Shown here: piece by piece, positions 44,701 through 56,783 of the stretch | How the letters are laid out: each line of letters starts with the position of its first letter | Numbering within the stretch: the stretch's first letter is position 1 | Assembly (NCBI GenBank): GCA_022419385.1 | Contig: JAJUBI010000001.1 | Coordinates: 744,001 to 808,000 of the forward strand | Direction: 5' to 3' | From: Paraconiothyrium sp. Pb-2020 | Lineage: Eukaryota; Ascomycota; Dothideomycetes; Pleosporales; Didymosphaeriaceae | DNA: 64,000 nucleotides | The notes under the pieces: model-generated | The model's database searches: none | Seen by the model: the letters and a program-made list of their open reading frames with translations, nothing else | Told to the model about the DNA's origin: nothing | Program-made: the position numbers and the translations under genes

Positions 44701-46311
44701 GAGAAACGTATGACGCTTTCCGAGAAAGCAAGTGGCGGAAGAGATTCCCCTGCGAAGTTTGACGCTCGAGTATAGATATTCAGAATCATATTCACTAAGT
44801 CGGGGAGAATGGTATTGAGGCTCTCCAGGGCGGCTTCATGAGTGGAATTTCTTGCTGATGCCGGGGAGGCTACATCGGCTATGCTGCTAGCAGGTGTGTG
44901 CTGGGGAGATTTGGTGCCCGACGATTTATCGTACGAGGGGTAACAGATCTGGGGTATCTAACGAAGTGTTAATGCCAACCGAGCAGAAGGTGTGGTGTTG
45001 CAAACCTGAAAATCCATGCCTGACCATGCGAACAGCAAAAGGCAAACCATGATGTTCTCCAAAGCTTTTGCATGCCATAGGTGATCACTGAATGTCTTTG
45101 CTTGCGTCGCTGCCTCGGTAAGTTCTCGCAAAGCGTCTTGCCACTGCCCAGCGCATAAGTACAACGTGCCGATAATGACGCCTACACGCCCACGCCCTTT
45201 GTTGCGTGCTCGCTCTCCGGCACCACCGGAACCAAAACCGTGAATGGACACTCGATCAGCGCTACGATCTCTCCCTGCACTCTTCGGCTTTGAGGAATTG
45301 CTCGACGTTCGTTGAAGTGTGGTGGCCGCATCAAGACCCGATATCTCATCGAAAGTTGTTGGAGGGGTGCGAGCTCCTTGTGTTGCCGGAGATGTCGCTC
45401 TGGGGTCATTGTTTCCGAGTGAACCCCCAGAGGACGATGGTAGCACAGGCATGGACATTCTATGCAGGTCTTTCTGGCCTGCCGATACAGGTGACTCAGG
45501 TCTACTCGATACGGGGGTTTGCGAATTTCGTCGAGAGAACAGAGATGTTGAAGGGTCCGCATTAGCCCAGCTAGGTACATTGTCTGTGTTTCCGGCTTGA
45601 GATGCTGGTGAGGATATAGTAGGTAAAACTTGTATTGACTTAGCCAAGGTGGTCATCTCAGCTAATAATGTTGCGGTGAGATCACACATCAGCGTCTTCA
45701 TAGTGGTCATCTTAATTTGCGGAGCCGGGGGCACAAGTAATGTCTCCGGAGGCAGTTGGGGATGCGGTTGTTGCGAGGCGCAATCAAACAACATGAGACT
45801 GTGCAGATAAGCCTTCGGGAACTGTTCTTTCAGATCATCCACAGCTGATAGGAGCCCTTCTCGGTCATCATCCCGCGGCATGGACATTGGAGGCGTGACA
45901 TCCTGTTCTGTCTCGGCACGTGACTGATGTAGCCACGGATATTCTGAGGCATCGGCAATGCCGATAATTGAGAGTGGTTCTCGGAATTGCTCAAATGGAG
46001 ACAGTGACAAATGCGAAGGGGGTGGAAGTGACGTCGAGAGGTCATATAGAAGGGTGCCGTTAGGGAATGCTAAAGGTGAGAACATATCTGCGCAATGCCA
46101 AGATCAGCGACTGAGTGGGTGTCCGCGTTGCGAGATGGGTCGTACTCCTATCTGGCCGAGGATCAGGACTGATGTCTCCAAGGCGCACCATACAATGTGG
46201 CTGCAGGAATTCGACAAAGTTTAGGAAACGTGAACGCTTGATGCGGCGGACGGGCAGGAGGAGCGCCCGTATGCGCGCAGGCGCAATGGGCGAGAGAGGA
46301 TCGACCGCCAT
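41709..46311 (-). CDS. TRS120: TRAPPII complex subunit Trs120 (TRAPPC9)
   Basis: Large subunit of the TRAPPII vesicle-tethering complex, which activates Rab11/Ypt31-type GTPases at the trans-Golgi. Exons 46311-46146, 46087-45006 and 44957-41709 encode 1498 residues. The conserved N-terminus reads LSPIAPARIRALLLPVRR and VRLGDISPDPRPDR, then across intron 1 NMFSPLAFPNGTLLYDLSTS. A Ser/Pro-rich loop (about 230-340) precedes GRVGVIIGTLYLCAGQWQDA. Intron 2 (48 bp) joins SGMDFQ to IPQICYPSYDKSS. The C-terminal half is a series of beta-rich domains (for example ITDVSLPQGAVMVLEGERRR). The start at 46311 is the first ATG in frame; an upstream GTG was ignored. All phases agree. Shares a promoter region with the sacsin-like gene. 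Confidence 0.93.
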
Positions 46312-46899
46312 CGCCACATGGGAACCAAAAGAACCCCCAGAGCCAGAATTTCAGGTGCTATCGCTGTAAAGGAGTTGGGCGCGCGGGTATCCGCATCGTT
46401 CGTTGAATTTTGGACAATGTAGGTGACCGTGAGGATTCCCACGGGGCTTGAGCACTGACGCTCTAGCCACAGCGCGCTAGTCCAGATCCCACTAGCGCAG
46501 AACGGAACGCCACGCGATTGTCTCAGGGCAAAACGCGGTACCAACGGGGCCGCCGACCGTGGTCACTTTGTGTTCGTAACATTCAACACATCTCAAATTT
46601 GACTTGCTTTTCATTTGTCGTTTGCATAGCGAAGGCTTAGACAGGGGTTACTTTGTGAAACGTCGCCTCAGGATCGGTTCTTCTCTATTCTGTCGCTTTC
46701 CCCTGCTTCGCCACCCAGGCTTCAAGCTCAACGTCAGCCGTCTCATTCACCCAACTATTCCCCTTGTCCTTGAGCTCAAACTCTAATTTAACCGTTCGAC
46801 TGTACCTCGAACCGCATATTCTGGGACTCGGGGTCGCACACATGGAGTTGGGCGCTTGACACTTTCTAATTATCACCTTCAACAAGTAACTCACCCATA
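46312..46899. other. divergent promoter region
   Basis: About 590 bp between TRS120 (minus) and the sacsin-like gene (plus). The last 200 bp are pyrimidine-rich on the plus strand, fitting a leader of the latter. Confidence 0.5.
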
Positions 46900-49800
46900 A
46901 TGGCGGCGGTCGACTTTGCGCGGCTGCGCAACCAGACGATGGCCGACGGCCAGGATTCTGAAGTTACTGTTAATACAAGGGCACTCATAGACAAGGTGCT
47001 AGCTCGGTATTCCAGCGAACACACCACTTTACGAGAGTTAATCCAGAATGCTTCAGACGCAGGCGCGAGTACTGTCGTCATCAAATTCGAGACCGACCCG
47101 TCTCTCGAAGTCCCTACGCCACAAGGCTCCGACAAGTCAACGATACTTCAACATATCATCCAGCAACACACTCTGAAGCGACTCATTGTATCTAATAACG
47201 GGCAGCCATTCACAGCTGCAGATTGGAGTCGCCTGAAAAGCATCGCGGATGGAAACCCCGACGAGACGAAGATTGGTGCATTTGGTGTGGGGTTTTACAG
47301 TGTATTCGCCGACTGCGATGAACCTTTTGTGGTTTCTGGGGACAAGACTATGGCATTTTACTGGAAAGGCAATACATTGTCTACGAAAGTGGCGACTGTG
47401 CCGCAGGAACACCGAACATCTAACACAACGTTCTCGCTGGATTATCGGCAGGCTGATTTATCCTCTCCATCATACAATCCCGCGAAAGTTCCAAATTTGC
47501 CAACACTATGTCAGTTCCTGGCCACAAGTCTGACCTTTGTAGGTCTGCAATCCCTTGAGCTTCACGTCGACACTCATAAGGTTGCTTCGTTTTCCAAGAA
47601 AACGTCTCCGACTGCGGATTTGCAGGTGCCGAGAGGGTTGAGGACAGAGACAGAAGGAGGGTTCATGCGCGTTGCGCAAGTGACCCAACAACATTCTCAA
47701 ATAGATGCCGAGTGGAGCAATGTTATTGCATCAGCCCAGAACCCACCGAAGCGGGCTGCTGAGCTGGTTCAAACCGAAGTGCGAAATGCTGGTACGGCTT
47801 TGAAGAGCTTTTTCTCCAAGTTCTCAGCGCCCGCACCGAAAGCAAGCAAACCCCAGCCCGTAGTCAAGGCACCGGATACATTCTCATCCGAGGCCAACGA
47901 CATAGCTGGAGAATCTACGGGTGTTATCTTCCTCCAAGTCTGCACTGTTGAGGTTGATACCCGTGTGTCGAGGAGCTTTGCGGCTGAGATCGAACGCGCT
48001 ACGAAGAAACCCCCACCTCGGAAAACTCGAATTGCTCTTCTAACTTCACCATACCAGGATCCGACTGTCCCTCTGTCTACAGGCAATGGGAAAACAGCCG
48101 AACTCGCCGGAAAACTGTTCTCGGAAGTTCTACCTACTAAGACGGGGCGAATCTTCATTGGTTTTCCTACCGCACAGACAACCGGAGTTCTTGCGCACGT
48201 TTCCGCGCCTTCACTCATCCCCACGGTAGAACGTGAAAATGTCGACTTGAATGCGCGGTACATATCCCAGTGGAATGTTGAGTTACTCCGTGTGGCTGGT
48301 CTGGCATGCCGCATCCTGTACGCCTCGGATATGGCCGACATCCAGAAACGATACGGGAAAGAACCTATTGACAACTTGATTCAGCGAGCTGTTTATGTGT
48401 TCCAGCAATTTACCTCAAACGCTTCGCATCCTTCGACTTTGCTAGGGGAAAAGATCGAGGAGGCCTTCTGGAACTCTTCTAAGGAGCGCTCCATCGAGAT
48501 GCTTTCGACGAAGGGCGTTATGGCAAGTAAGCTAGTACGAATGCCTGCGGAGACTCTGAGCTTTCTAGGAGAGGTGCCTATGGTGCCCCAGGACCTAGCT
48601 ACGAGAGCCTACACGTTCATGGTGGCCCTACATCGCCGTGGTTTCATAACTGAGCTGACTATGGCTGATATCCGGAAAGGACTTGAAAGTCGGGCTTTGA
48701 CAGAGGATGAGCTGGGAGAGTTCCTCAAGTGGTCCGGAGAGAAACTAGAAAGCGGAGAAATCGACGGTTCTGGCATTCGTAGCCTCTTCGAGATTACAGT
48801 GGCAAACATCGACACTAGTGCCGACGAACAGACAGGGAGAATACTCGCCCTAGGCGACGTCAGCACTTACATCAACACAGCAAGAATTAGTCCAACACTT
48901 CCTGTACCTTCGGATACCATTCCCTTCAGCTATTCTAAGTCAATTCCAGCCAAGCAACTACAAATGTTTGGATGGATCGAATTGTCAATGGTACGCTGGC
49001 TACGACACATGACCACCGCACCACAGCTTCAAGAGTTCCAGTCATCTGAAAAGATTGCTTCTCAAGTGCTCAGCCTCACCGCAAAATGCTGGGATCAACT
49101 TGACGGATCCTCGAAGGAGGCTGTTGTCCATATCCTGACACCTCATCCTATCATGCCCACTAAGACGGGCATGCGCAAACCAGAAGAGTCGTACTTTCCT
49201 ACAGTCAAACTATTCGACGATCTCCCTACAGTAAAATCTTTCCCGGGTTCGAAGGAGAAGTTCCTCGTCGCCTTGGGTGTGAGGAAGACGGTTGAGTTAT
49301 CAGTTGTATTCGATCGCATGCGGAACCAGGACTCAAAATCACAGTCAGAGAAGGCTACATGGAACCACGTCGATCTTATCCGATACTTTGCTTCGGTCTT
49401 AGATGAGATGCCCAACAAGGACCTTGATCGATTGAAAGAGACACCTTTCTTGCCCGGAGAAGGAGCCCCGGTGCAACATGGCCAGCTATTCAAGGCGTCG
49501 GATCTGTACGCACCGGATCAGGCTATATTATCCATGGGACTTGTCCAGGTGAAACTCCCTTTTGAGTTTAGACAGAACGTCCGCGAAGGCACGCTGTTGT
49601 TAAGACTGGGGTTGAAGCAGTGGCCAGATTCGATCGTTCTTGCGAATATCATGCACAAAGCTGGGCAGGCGAATAACGGACCGCTCTACGCCACGGTCCT
49701 AAATTACTTCATCCAGAACCATTACAAGCATGGCTATGCTTCCGAAGCAAAGCAGCTCGCGTCCCTTTCTCTGCCCATTCTACCGACGGAACAAGCCCCT

Positions 49801-52088
49801 TGGCCGACGCTAGTAGGGCCGTTTCAGTGCTACACGAATGAGCGAGCTTCTTGCCTAGGGTACGCCGTTCTGCGGGCTGATATTCGACCGCATGCTGAGA
49901 AGTTCGGTGTGCAACACAACCCGGACATTCAAGACTGTGTTCAACGTCTGATCAAGTCCCCGCCAAAGACCAAGCTTGATGCTGAGATGCAGTTTGCCTA
50001 CTTTGCCAGCAGACTAGCAGAGCTAGATCAGCGGCGACATCTGTTGACCAACATCTCTACGGCGCATATCGTTCCCGTGTTTCGCAAATACTATATCGAG
50101 CCAGCCTCCGCCGGCTTTGAGGACCGAACAAGAAATCAATCAGGCAAGACTGAAATGCGTCTCCACCACCACGACCCTCCAGAGACAGTCTTCGTTGGTC
50201 AAGATCAAGAATACCGAGGCATCTTAGATTATGTTCAGTACGGGGCCGAAGCCACAAACTTCCTCTTGAAAGTTGGGGCAAAACATGAACCTAGCAGCCA
50301 CGACCTCGCCTATCTTACCTGCAAAAACCCTGTTCGTTTCTTAAACACGATTGGGCAGGAACGATACCTCGATCTGCTTCGCAAGCTGGCCGTGCAAGCC
50401 GACAATCTGTGGAAAGACAAAGAGCTCGTCAAGACATTGGTGGCCTCCCGTATCCTGCTAGGGTACCGAGATATCAAAGATGAAAAGAAGATTCTCGCTG
50501 CTGCTCAAGAAGATAACCTAGACGATCTTGATGAGCCTGGCGTATCACGCGAGTGGTCCCTGAACAGCGCCAGTGAAGTTGTCATCATCGACGATGTGGG
50601 CTTCTACTTCAGATTCCGTGACTATGTTATTGCAGCACCCCAGGAAGAAGCACTTGAGGAGTTCTACGCTCGGTTTGGCGTCAAGAAAATCTCAGAACAG
50701 GTAAAGGAAGAGCAGCGTATTGGGAACTTGACACGCGATCAGAGTGTGGCCCATCGTCTGCGCAATGATATTCTCGAGCGAAGCAGGCTCTTCCTACACG
50801 AGTATGAGCGAGACGCCTCGTCGAAGAGCATACGACACGATACGAAGTGGCTCGGCTCGAACATGAAAGTCGAATGCGTGTCTGATATATCTATTCGCTA
50901 CTCATTGTCAGACCGAGCAGCCACTTCTCATCGACGGAGTGCCTACCTTAGTCGGAAACGTGGCGTTGGAACAGTGCTATATGTTACTCCAACATACGAT
51001 GTCTACGAGGTCAGCAGTCAGCTAGTTCGTCTTCTCATTAAGAAACCGAAGCAGAACGATGCCATCGCCCTCGAGCGAATCCTCACAGAGCCACTCCGTC
51101 GCCTGCAAGAGAAAGGCATCAACGTCGAACGCATTTTGCGAAAGAAAGAGCACGAAGCTCGAATTGCCAGGCAACAGGAGCTGGAACGCGAATTCGAGGA
51201 GCAGCAACATGCTGCTGAGCAAGCCAAGCAAGGCGCCGTAGAGAAGCCTGCTCCGCTACCAGGTCTAGGCCAAACACCAGCTTCCCCAGCAACACCCGAG
51301 AAACCAAAGGAGAAGGGGATGCCGGGGTCCTTCGGCAGTCCCGATAACGATGATCTAGCCGTAGGTGACCACGGGCACGACAACACTTTGCGCCCGCCAG
51401 AGAAGAGCGTCTTCAACCAATGGGCCAAGAAACTCGGCTTCAAGCCCACGCCCTCCGCCCCCACCGACGTCGGCCAAATCACGAAAGAAAATAACCAAGT
51501 GACCAAGAACAACATCCAAAACGCCATCAAAGACTGCCGCCCCATCAACCAGCAAAACATCAACACAAAGCACCACCAAGACCCCCAACCGAGCTCGACA
51601 AAGGCGGCTACTGCACCGGGGAGCAATGGGAGAACCTCCACAAAGCCTTCTCCATCCCCTACTCCGGCCGCCACGTCGATATCTTTTACGGCAAAGACCA
51701 CTCAGAATCCCTCTCCGACATCCAGTCCGAGCTCAACCTCTTCCTCCCCCTCATCTTCAGCCTCGCGTCTCTCTTCGGCGCGAACCCCGCCGCAGTCAGC
51801 ATCTTCCTCGACAAGCAGAGCCGCACCATTGCGTTCAACCAGAACCGCGCGCTGTTCTTTAATCTGGGTTGGTTCATGCAGATGCATGCGAAGGAATATG
51901 GGACGCCGGCGGGAAGGGCGCGCGCGTTGGATAGTTGGTTTTTGACCTTTTGTCATGAGTTGGCGCATAATCTTGTTAGCGATCATAATGCGAGGTTTAT
52001 ATGGTATCAGAGCCAGATTGCGATTGAGTATAGTCAGGCATTTCGGGGGGTGTTGGAGAGGTTTGTGCAGGATGTGAAGGTGGATTAG
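46900..52088 (+). CDS. sacsin-like GHKL ATPase protein (DUF3684), one frameshift
   Basis: Very large protein of about 1730 residues in two overlapping frames. The first frame runs from 46900 and would stop at 51945. The true C-terminus continues in another frame to 52088. The N-terminus is a GHKL ATPase domain as in Hsp90 and sacsin: LRELIQNASDAGASTVVI (N-box), VSNNGQPFTAADW and IGAFGVGFYSVF. A long middle follows, then a Glu/Gln-rich coiled coil near 1410-1450 and a Pro-rich linker. The C-terminal part, after the shift, has GGYCTGEQWENLHKAFSIPY and FCHELAHNLVSDHNARF, with an HExxH motif. The shift lies at about 51580-51590, at a run of five C; one more C would restore a continuous frame. It may be a sequencing error or a true mutation. 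Confidence 0.85.
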
Positions 52089-52480
52089 GAGGGAGAGAGA
52101 TAGATGCTTTTGTGTTCTGCATTCGAGCGCGGTAAACTTTTGGTTTTGGATTTGAGGGTGGGTTTGGCATTGATAGGCGTGTTTGGGTCAATTCAACTCT
52201 GTTCATCGTATGCGGTTCACAGTATCAATGTTTGCAACCGCCTGTCGGTAATATTGTTGCAGTGCTTGTTCAGATAAGTAGATTATAGTGCATTTATTAA
52301 TCATTTTTCGCCCTCCACACCGTATACATACTATATATGATTTAATTCCAGTCATCTCTTATGTTTTCTTCCAAGGTCTGGATAACGCGAGATATGTAAC
52401 TTCCCCAAAATGACGGTATTTCGCGTGCTTGCATCAATCCAGCTGACGAAGCATCCCCATACTTTAGTCCTCAGACTGCA
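52089..52480. other. convergent intergenic region
   Basis: About 390 bp between the sacsin-like and CCCH genes; AT-rich, 3' ends of both. Nothing else seen. Confidence 0.45.
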
Positions 52481-54332
52481 TTACAGCTCCTCACAATTGC
52501 CCTCCTCGTCCCAGCGTGTGGCCTTGACCTTGTCCATACCGTGCGTATGTCGCAGATTGCACGTATCGGGGAAGGGGCACCAGCCTTGATCGCGCTCAAA
52601 AGAGCATTGGTGGCCTAGGTCTAGTGCATGTTAGCATCATCTCATCCAGTCACACCGAGCGAGTGGAGGGCAGGATGATAAGGAGGGACGGGTGGACTTA
52701 CAGCAGTTAACATTCTGACAATAACGATCCTTACAAGCCAGACTCCTCGTCTTGTAGCGCAGCGCGATCTTGCCCGCATTCGAGAGCGGAGGTTCATGCT
52801 GAAAGTGGCAGTTCGCACCATTGGTACACCTTCCATTGTTGAGGTGCCAATGATTGCAGAGATTCTTTCCTGACTTCTTCATGCGCTGTTCGATAGCTTC
52901 ATAAGCTGCCTTATCTTTGGGCGGCAAGGGCTCATCGAGGCGCTGTTCTTCTTTATTGTAATATGCCCATTTTTTGTTGGATTTCGTCTTAGGTGCGATG
53001 GAGACGTTCTCCTTAGTTGGGACGCCGTTCTTCTTGCCTACAGCGGCATAGGAGGAATCAGAGGGCTCGGGCGTTGGATTAGTCGGCGCAAGCGACGAAG
53101 CAGTCGTAGCAGGTGATGAAATAGTAGGGGTGTCACGTGGACTATTGCTAAAGCCTGGCGGTACAGACGGAAAGCCGGGAGGGGCGTTGTTGAATCCGGG
53201 CGGAGGAAGGGGATCCGTCATGGTTCTGGTGATAGATTGAACAGGCGCAGAAATTGGGGGCTGGCTTGGTGCGGAAATATTGGACTGGGCGGGTGCAATA
53301 GAACGCGGGACATAACTACCATAATCTGGTAGCTCTGTGCTTCTGAATACGTTATCGAATCGAGTACGCCTGAAGTTGGGAAGCTCGGCAAAGCCCCTCC
53401 AAGCAGGTGTCGACTCAAGAAGCGTGATGCGTGCAGCCTTAGCAGCATGGTGCTTATACTGGTCAAGGTTGAGAAGGTAACCAGCATCATGGCACCCTCC
53501 AAAGATGATGTGCCGACATGTGGGATTATCACTGAAGGTTCGGAGCATTTCTGTAATCAAGGTCAGCATCCTATGCTGAATGAAGAGGATGGTATTTACC
53601 TTTGTTTTTGTGGTCTGCGCGTTCTTTGCCATGACCTACATCGACAATAGAAAACAGTGATTGGTTGAGAGAGAAGCATTGAGCAAATGTTCGTAAATCA
53701 GACGGCTTTTCGATCAAACCAACCGACGCGAGCTTGTGCGCCAGCTTATCGAGGCTGAGATAGACTTGAACCATGATAGGCCAATTTCCAGAATTGCCAT
53801 ATAGTGAAGTTATGTGGTCGCGAAGAGCATACTGGAGCCTAGATGCGGCTTCAGAACCGCCGTCGCTCCCAGCGGCTCGCAGCAACGCGTCCTGAAACTG
53901 TGACGTGTCAGAATGGAATAACCATCGAGATAAATCCGGGCAGGGCAACATACGATAACACCATCTCCATCAATTAAAGCTAGCACGAACGAGTGGTTTT
54001 CCTGTGAAACGTCAGCTGGGTTTCGGGGTGCACAAGGCGGAATGGACAACACACCAATTCGCGTCTGGTCTCGGCGACCTCGCGCTGCATCTGATTTACC
54101 GACTGCTGGTAACTGCGCCTTATTTCTCTCTCGGAGGCATAGTCGTTGCTTAAAGTATCGTAGCCTTCTAGCAAAGCAGTATACCTTTCGAGCATATCCT
54201 AGAGGTTAATTAGGTGGGGGCAACTAATTCGTGAAGGGAATGGCTTACCGCAAAGAGTTTCTGGCGTGCATCGTCCGAGGCTTGGAAGCCTCTCATCTGC
54301 GCGACAAAATCCGTGGTATTGAAGTCAGACAT
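52481..54332 (-). CDS. CCCH zinc-finger protein with N-terminal coiled coil
   Basis: Six exons: 54332-54249, 54198-54055, 54001-53954, 53897-53600, 53550-52702 and 52620-52481, giving 520 residues; all phases agree. The N-terminus is a coiled coil (LERYTALLEGYDTLSNDYA). Next comes a domain beginning SFVLALIDGDGVIFQDALL, where the strand-Asp-Gly-Asp pattern suggests a nuclease- or NYN-like fold of unknown activity, and ending FGGCHDAGYLLNLDQYKHH. A Pro-rich low-complexity stretch (PPPGFNNAPPGFPSVPPGF) leads to a CCCH finger (CNHWHLNNGRCTNGANCHFQH). A second Cys/His cluster is completed by the last exon: CYLGHQCSFERDQGWC, then CNLRH. Exon 3 is only 48 bp. RNA binding is likely by family; the target is unknown. 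Confidence 0.85.
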
Positions 54333-55388
54333 GGCGCTGCGACCGACCATGTTCATCACGTCGTAGTAAATGTTATAGGGGTTGATGTTGGAGCATGAAG
54401 TGGAAGGCGCACTTCCGGGGTGGTTGAGGCAGCAAGCTGAGCTGGAAGCGAGAGATCGCTGCGGCGCTTGTTATGTAAGGCATAACCGCGCGCTTAGTTG
54501 ATATGGAATACACCAGCGTCTTCGACATATCGGTTTGCACACACAGTTGTGGAGTCGTGGCCGTAATTTACACTTTTCTAAACTCCAATGGCGAGTTTCT
54601 TGGGTTTCTCTGCTGAAGATCTGAGCTACGGCGGACTGTTAAAAGGTGTCGGGACAAAATTATTTCGCGCGATATCTATGCGCTGGGAATAGTTCGTGTA
54701 CTTGCAACAGTTCAACCTCACTGATAGCTCTTACTCCACAACGTGTATCGATGCGCCTGACTCTCTTCAAATATACTTCGGTACGCAAGCTGAACTTTGG
54801 GTCAAAGTATCACAGTCTACTCCCAGTGCTAGTAGCGCTCACCGGATACGAACAATTAATGTGAATCGAGGTATCCCCCACCCAATGTAAGCCCGCCTAA
54901 ACCACATCTGATCATCCTCGTGTTGGATGCTCTCGCCACTGGCTTACATGCTCTGCGCACACATCTTCAGCCCCATACTTCAGCCTTCGCACCGAGCCTG
55001 ACAAATCCCTTACACAATACCGACAACTGCTCTTCTCTCCCAGTTACGAGGTGCAAAGCAAGACAGAGGACTGCAAGCAGCCACCACGCTTAGCAAGCCT
55101 CGCTTTCGGGTATATTCCGCGCGATGTCCGCACTATGTAAGCGCAGGTCCAGCTGCTTTCTCATTCTCCGACGCGGCGCCGGGATCAGCAGGGGTCCAAC
55201 GCCCCGCTAGACAACAATGCCCCTCAACCAGTGCTTGCCCCACCATGACGCCGGGAGCAGTAAGAAAGCTGTCTCAGGGACTCCGGCGTTAAAGAGGGGT
55301 CTTCTTATGCGGGAGCGCTATATAAGTTGAGCGCGGCGCGGGCCTGGAGGATCGCTACTGCATTGTTGCTATCTACTGTGGTTTGTGA
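54333..55388. other. intergenic region between CCCH and GST genes
   Basis: About 1.05 kb carrying divergent promoters. A TATA element lies at 55319-55326 on the plus strand, for the GST gene. No gene recognised. Confidence 0.5.
55319..55326 (+). promoter_or_regulatory. TATA box of the GST gene
   Basis: TATATAAG in a GC-rich setting, 70 bp upstream of the first AUG of the GST transcript (55389). Places transcription start near 55350. Confidence 0.55.
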
Positions 55389-55472
55389 ATGCTTCCAAAG
55401 AGCTTACGATCTGCGATTGTTGTTGCTTTGTGCACTGGTATTCCGCAGCAGAAGATATTACAGAGGATCGAC
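55389..55472 (+). other. probable upstream leader exon of the GST gene
   Basis: The first AUG after the TATA box opens 28 codons (MLPKSLRSAIVVALCTG...) ending at a GTAAGT donor. Splicing to 55543 (acceptor catcag) joins in frame to IYNLTTTQPFRLFTRTYHST and then to the downstream start MSNDKK. The resulting 49-residue leader is basic and has no acidic residue except one Asp, like a mitochondrial presequence. The first AUG context is weak, so both forms may be made. Inferred from frame and splice signals only. Confidence 0.5.
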
Positions 55473-55602
55473 GTAAGTACCACGAAGTGGAGTTGTGGAG
55501 CTGGTGCTTTCCGCTGTTCCTTTCCATCTCGCTCGACATCAGATCTACAACCTTACAACCACACAGCCATTCCGCCTCTTCACCCGCACATACCACTCCA
55601 CC

Positions 55603-56540
55603 ATGTCCAACGACAAGAAGTACGAGCTCCTATACTGGCCCGGCATCCGTACGTCCTCTCATCCTCTTGCAGATGTGAACATTGACATTTCCACCAGCCG
55701 GCCGCGGCGAATTCGTCCGCCTCGCCTTCGAAGCAACAGGCACGCCCTACCTAGACGTCTCCAACCAAGTCGAAGGCGGCATCCAGCAGATCCTTGCGCT
55801 CAAAGACGAGAAGGCGACCTGGGATGCCGACGGCAACCCGCCCGCCTTGGCCCCACCAGCGCTTCGTATCCATGGCGAGGGCAAGAATGGAGCATCGTTA
55901 GTCATTAGCCAGACGCCTGCTATACTCGTAAGACCACACTCTCTGGGTAACTTCCGGTATGAAACTAAAAGCGAGGGATGACAGGCATTCCTCGGCGACA
56001 AGCTCGATCTCGCGGGCGCAGACGCAGCAGAGAGAGCCTGGATCCAGGCACTCGCGCTCACGGTGCTGGACCTTAACAACGAGACACACGATACACATCA
56101 CCCTGTTTCCACCCAGGCATACTATGAGGATCAGAAACCAGAGTCTTTGCGGAAGGCGACTGATTTCCGCGAGTCGCGGATCCCCAAGTTCTTAGGATAC
56201 TTTGAGCGCGTGCTCAATGGGAACAAGGAGGGACAGGGGAAGTATTTGGTTGGGGACAAGCTGAGGTATGTGTGGCTGGTACTAAATATGATGTGGGGCA
56301 TTGCTGACTGCGTGTAGCTATGCCGATTTGGCGCTGTGGCAGGTTGTGGATGGACTGAAGTTTGCGTTCCCGAAGGAATTGAAGGCGAGAAAGGAGGCGG
56401 GCGAGTTCGCGACTATCTTCAACACGTTCTTCCCTAGCGTGCCGGAGCATGGGCAGCTGAAGGAGTACCTGTCGAGCGATCGGAGGAAGCCTTACAGTCA
56501 GGGCATCTTCAGACACTACCCCGAGTTGGACCGTCAGTAG
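55603..56540 (+). CDS. glutathione S-transferase-like protein
   Basis: Exons 55603-55648, 55698-55927, 55985-56265 and 56318-56540 encode 259 residues from the strong start caccATGTCC. The thioredoxin-like N-terminal domain reads YELLYWPGIPGRGEFVRLAF, made by splicing, and ends near QTPAILAFLGDKL. This is the layout of sigma/alpha/mu-type GSTs, with the active Tyr in the first strand and a ligand loop TPAIL. The helical C-terminal domain includes GKYLVGDKLSYADLALWQVV. It would conjugate glutathione to electrophiles or act on peroxides; the natural substrate is unknown. A longer form beginning at 55389 (307 residues) is possible and would carry a mitochondrial-like leader. Confidence 0.9.
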
Positions 56541-56783
56541 ATACTAGATAAATATCCGACGCAATTCCATGTCAATGTCAACAATGTCCACACGAATGCC
56601 AGATCAAGTGAATCACAAGAAGTCAATTGGAAGTGGTATCTGAACGCCCCAATGCGGGCCCCATGTCATGTCATTTTTGAAGCCTCGTTACGAACACATA
56701 ACGCATGCCATGTCCGAAGCCGTACTCCTAGCCCATGAAGAAGCCCAACAGCCCTTTTCTAACACACCACCAACCATCTACAT

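Noticed and set aside
51018..51701. 227-codon open frame on the minus strand
   Set aside because: It is antisense to the coiled-coil and linker part of the sacsin-like gene and has the composition expected of a shadow frame.
53571..53951. Separate small gene inside the CCCH locus
   Set aside because: This open frame is exon 4 of the CCCH gene with intron read-through at both sides; splicing joins it in frame to its neighbours.
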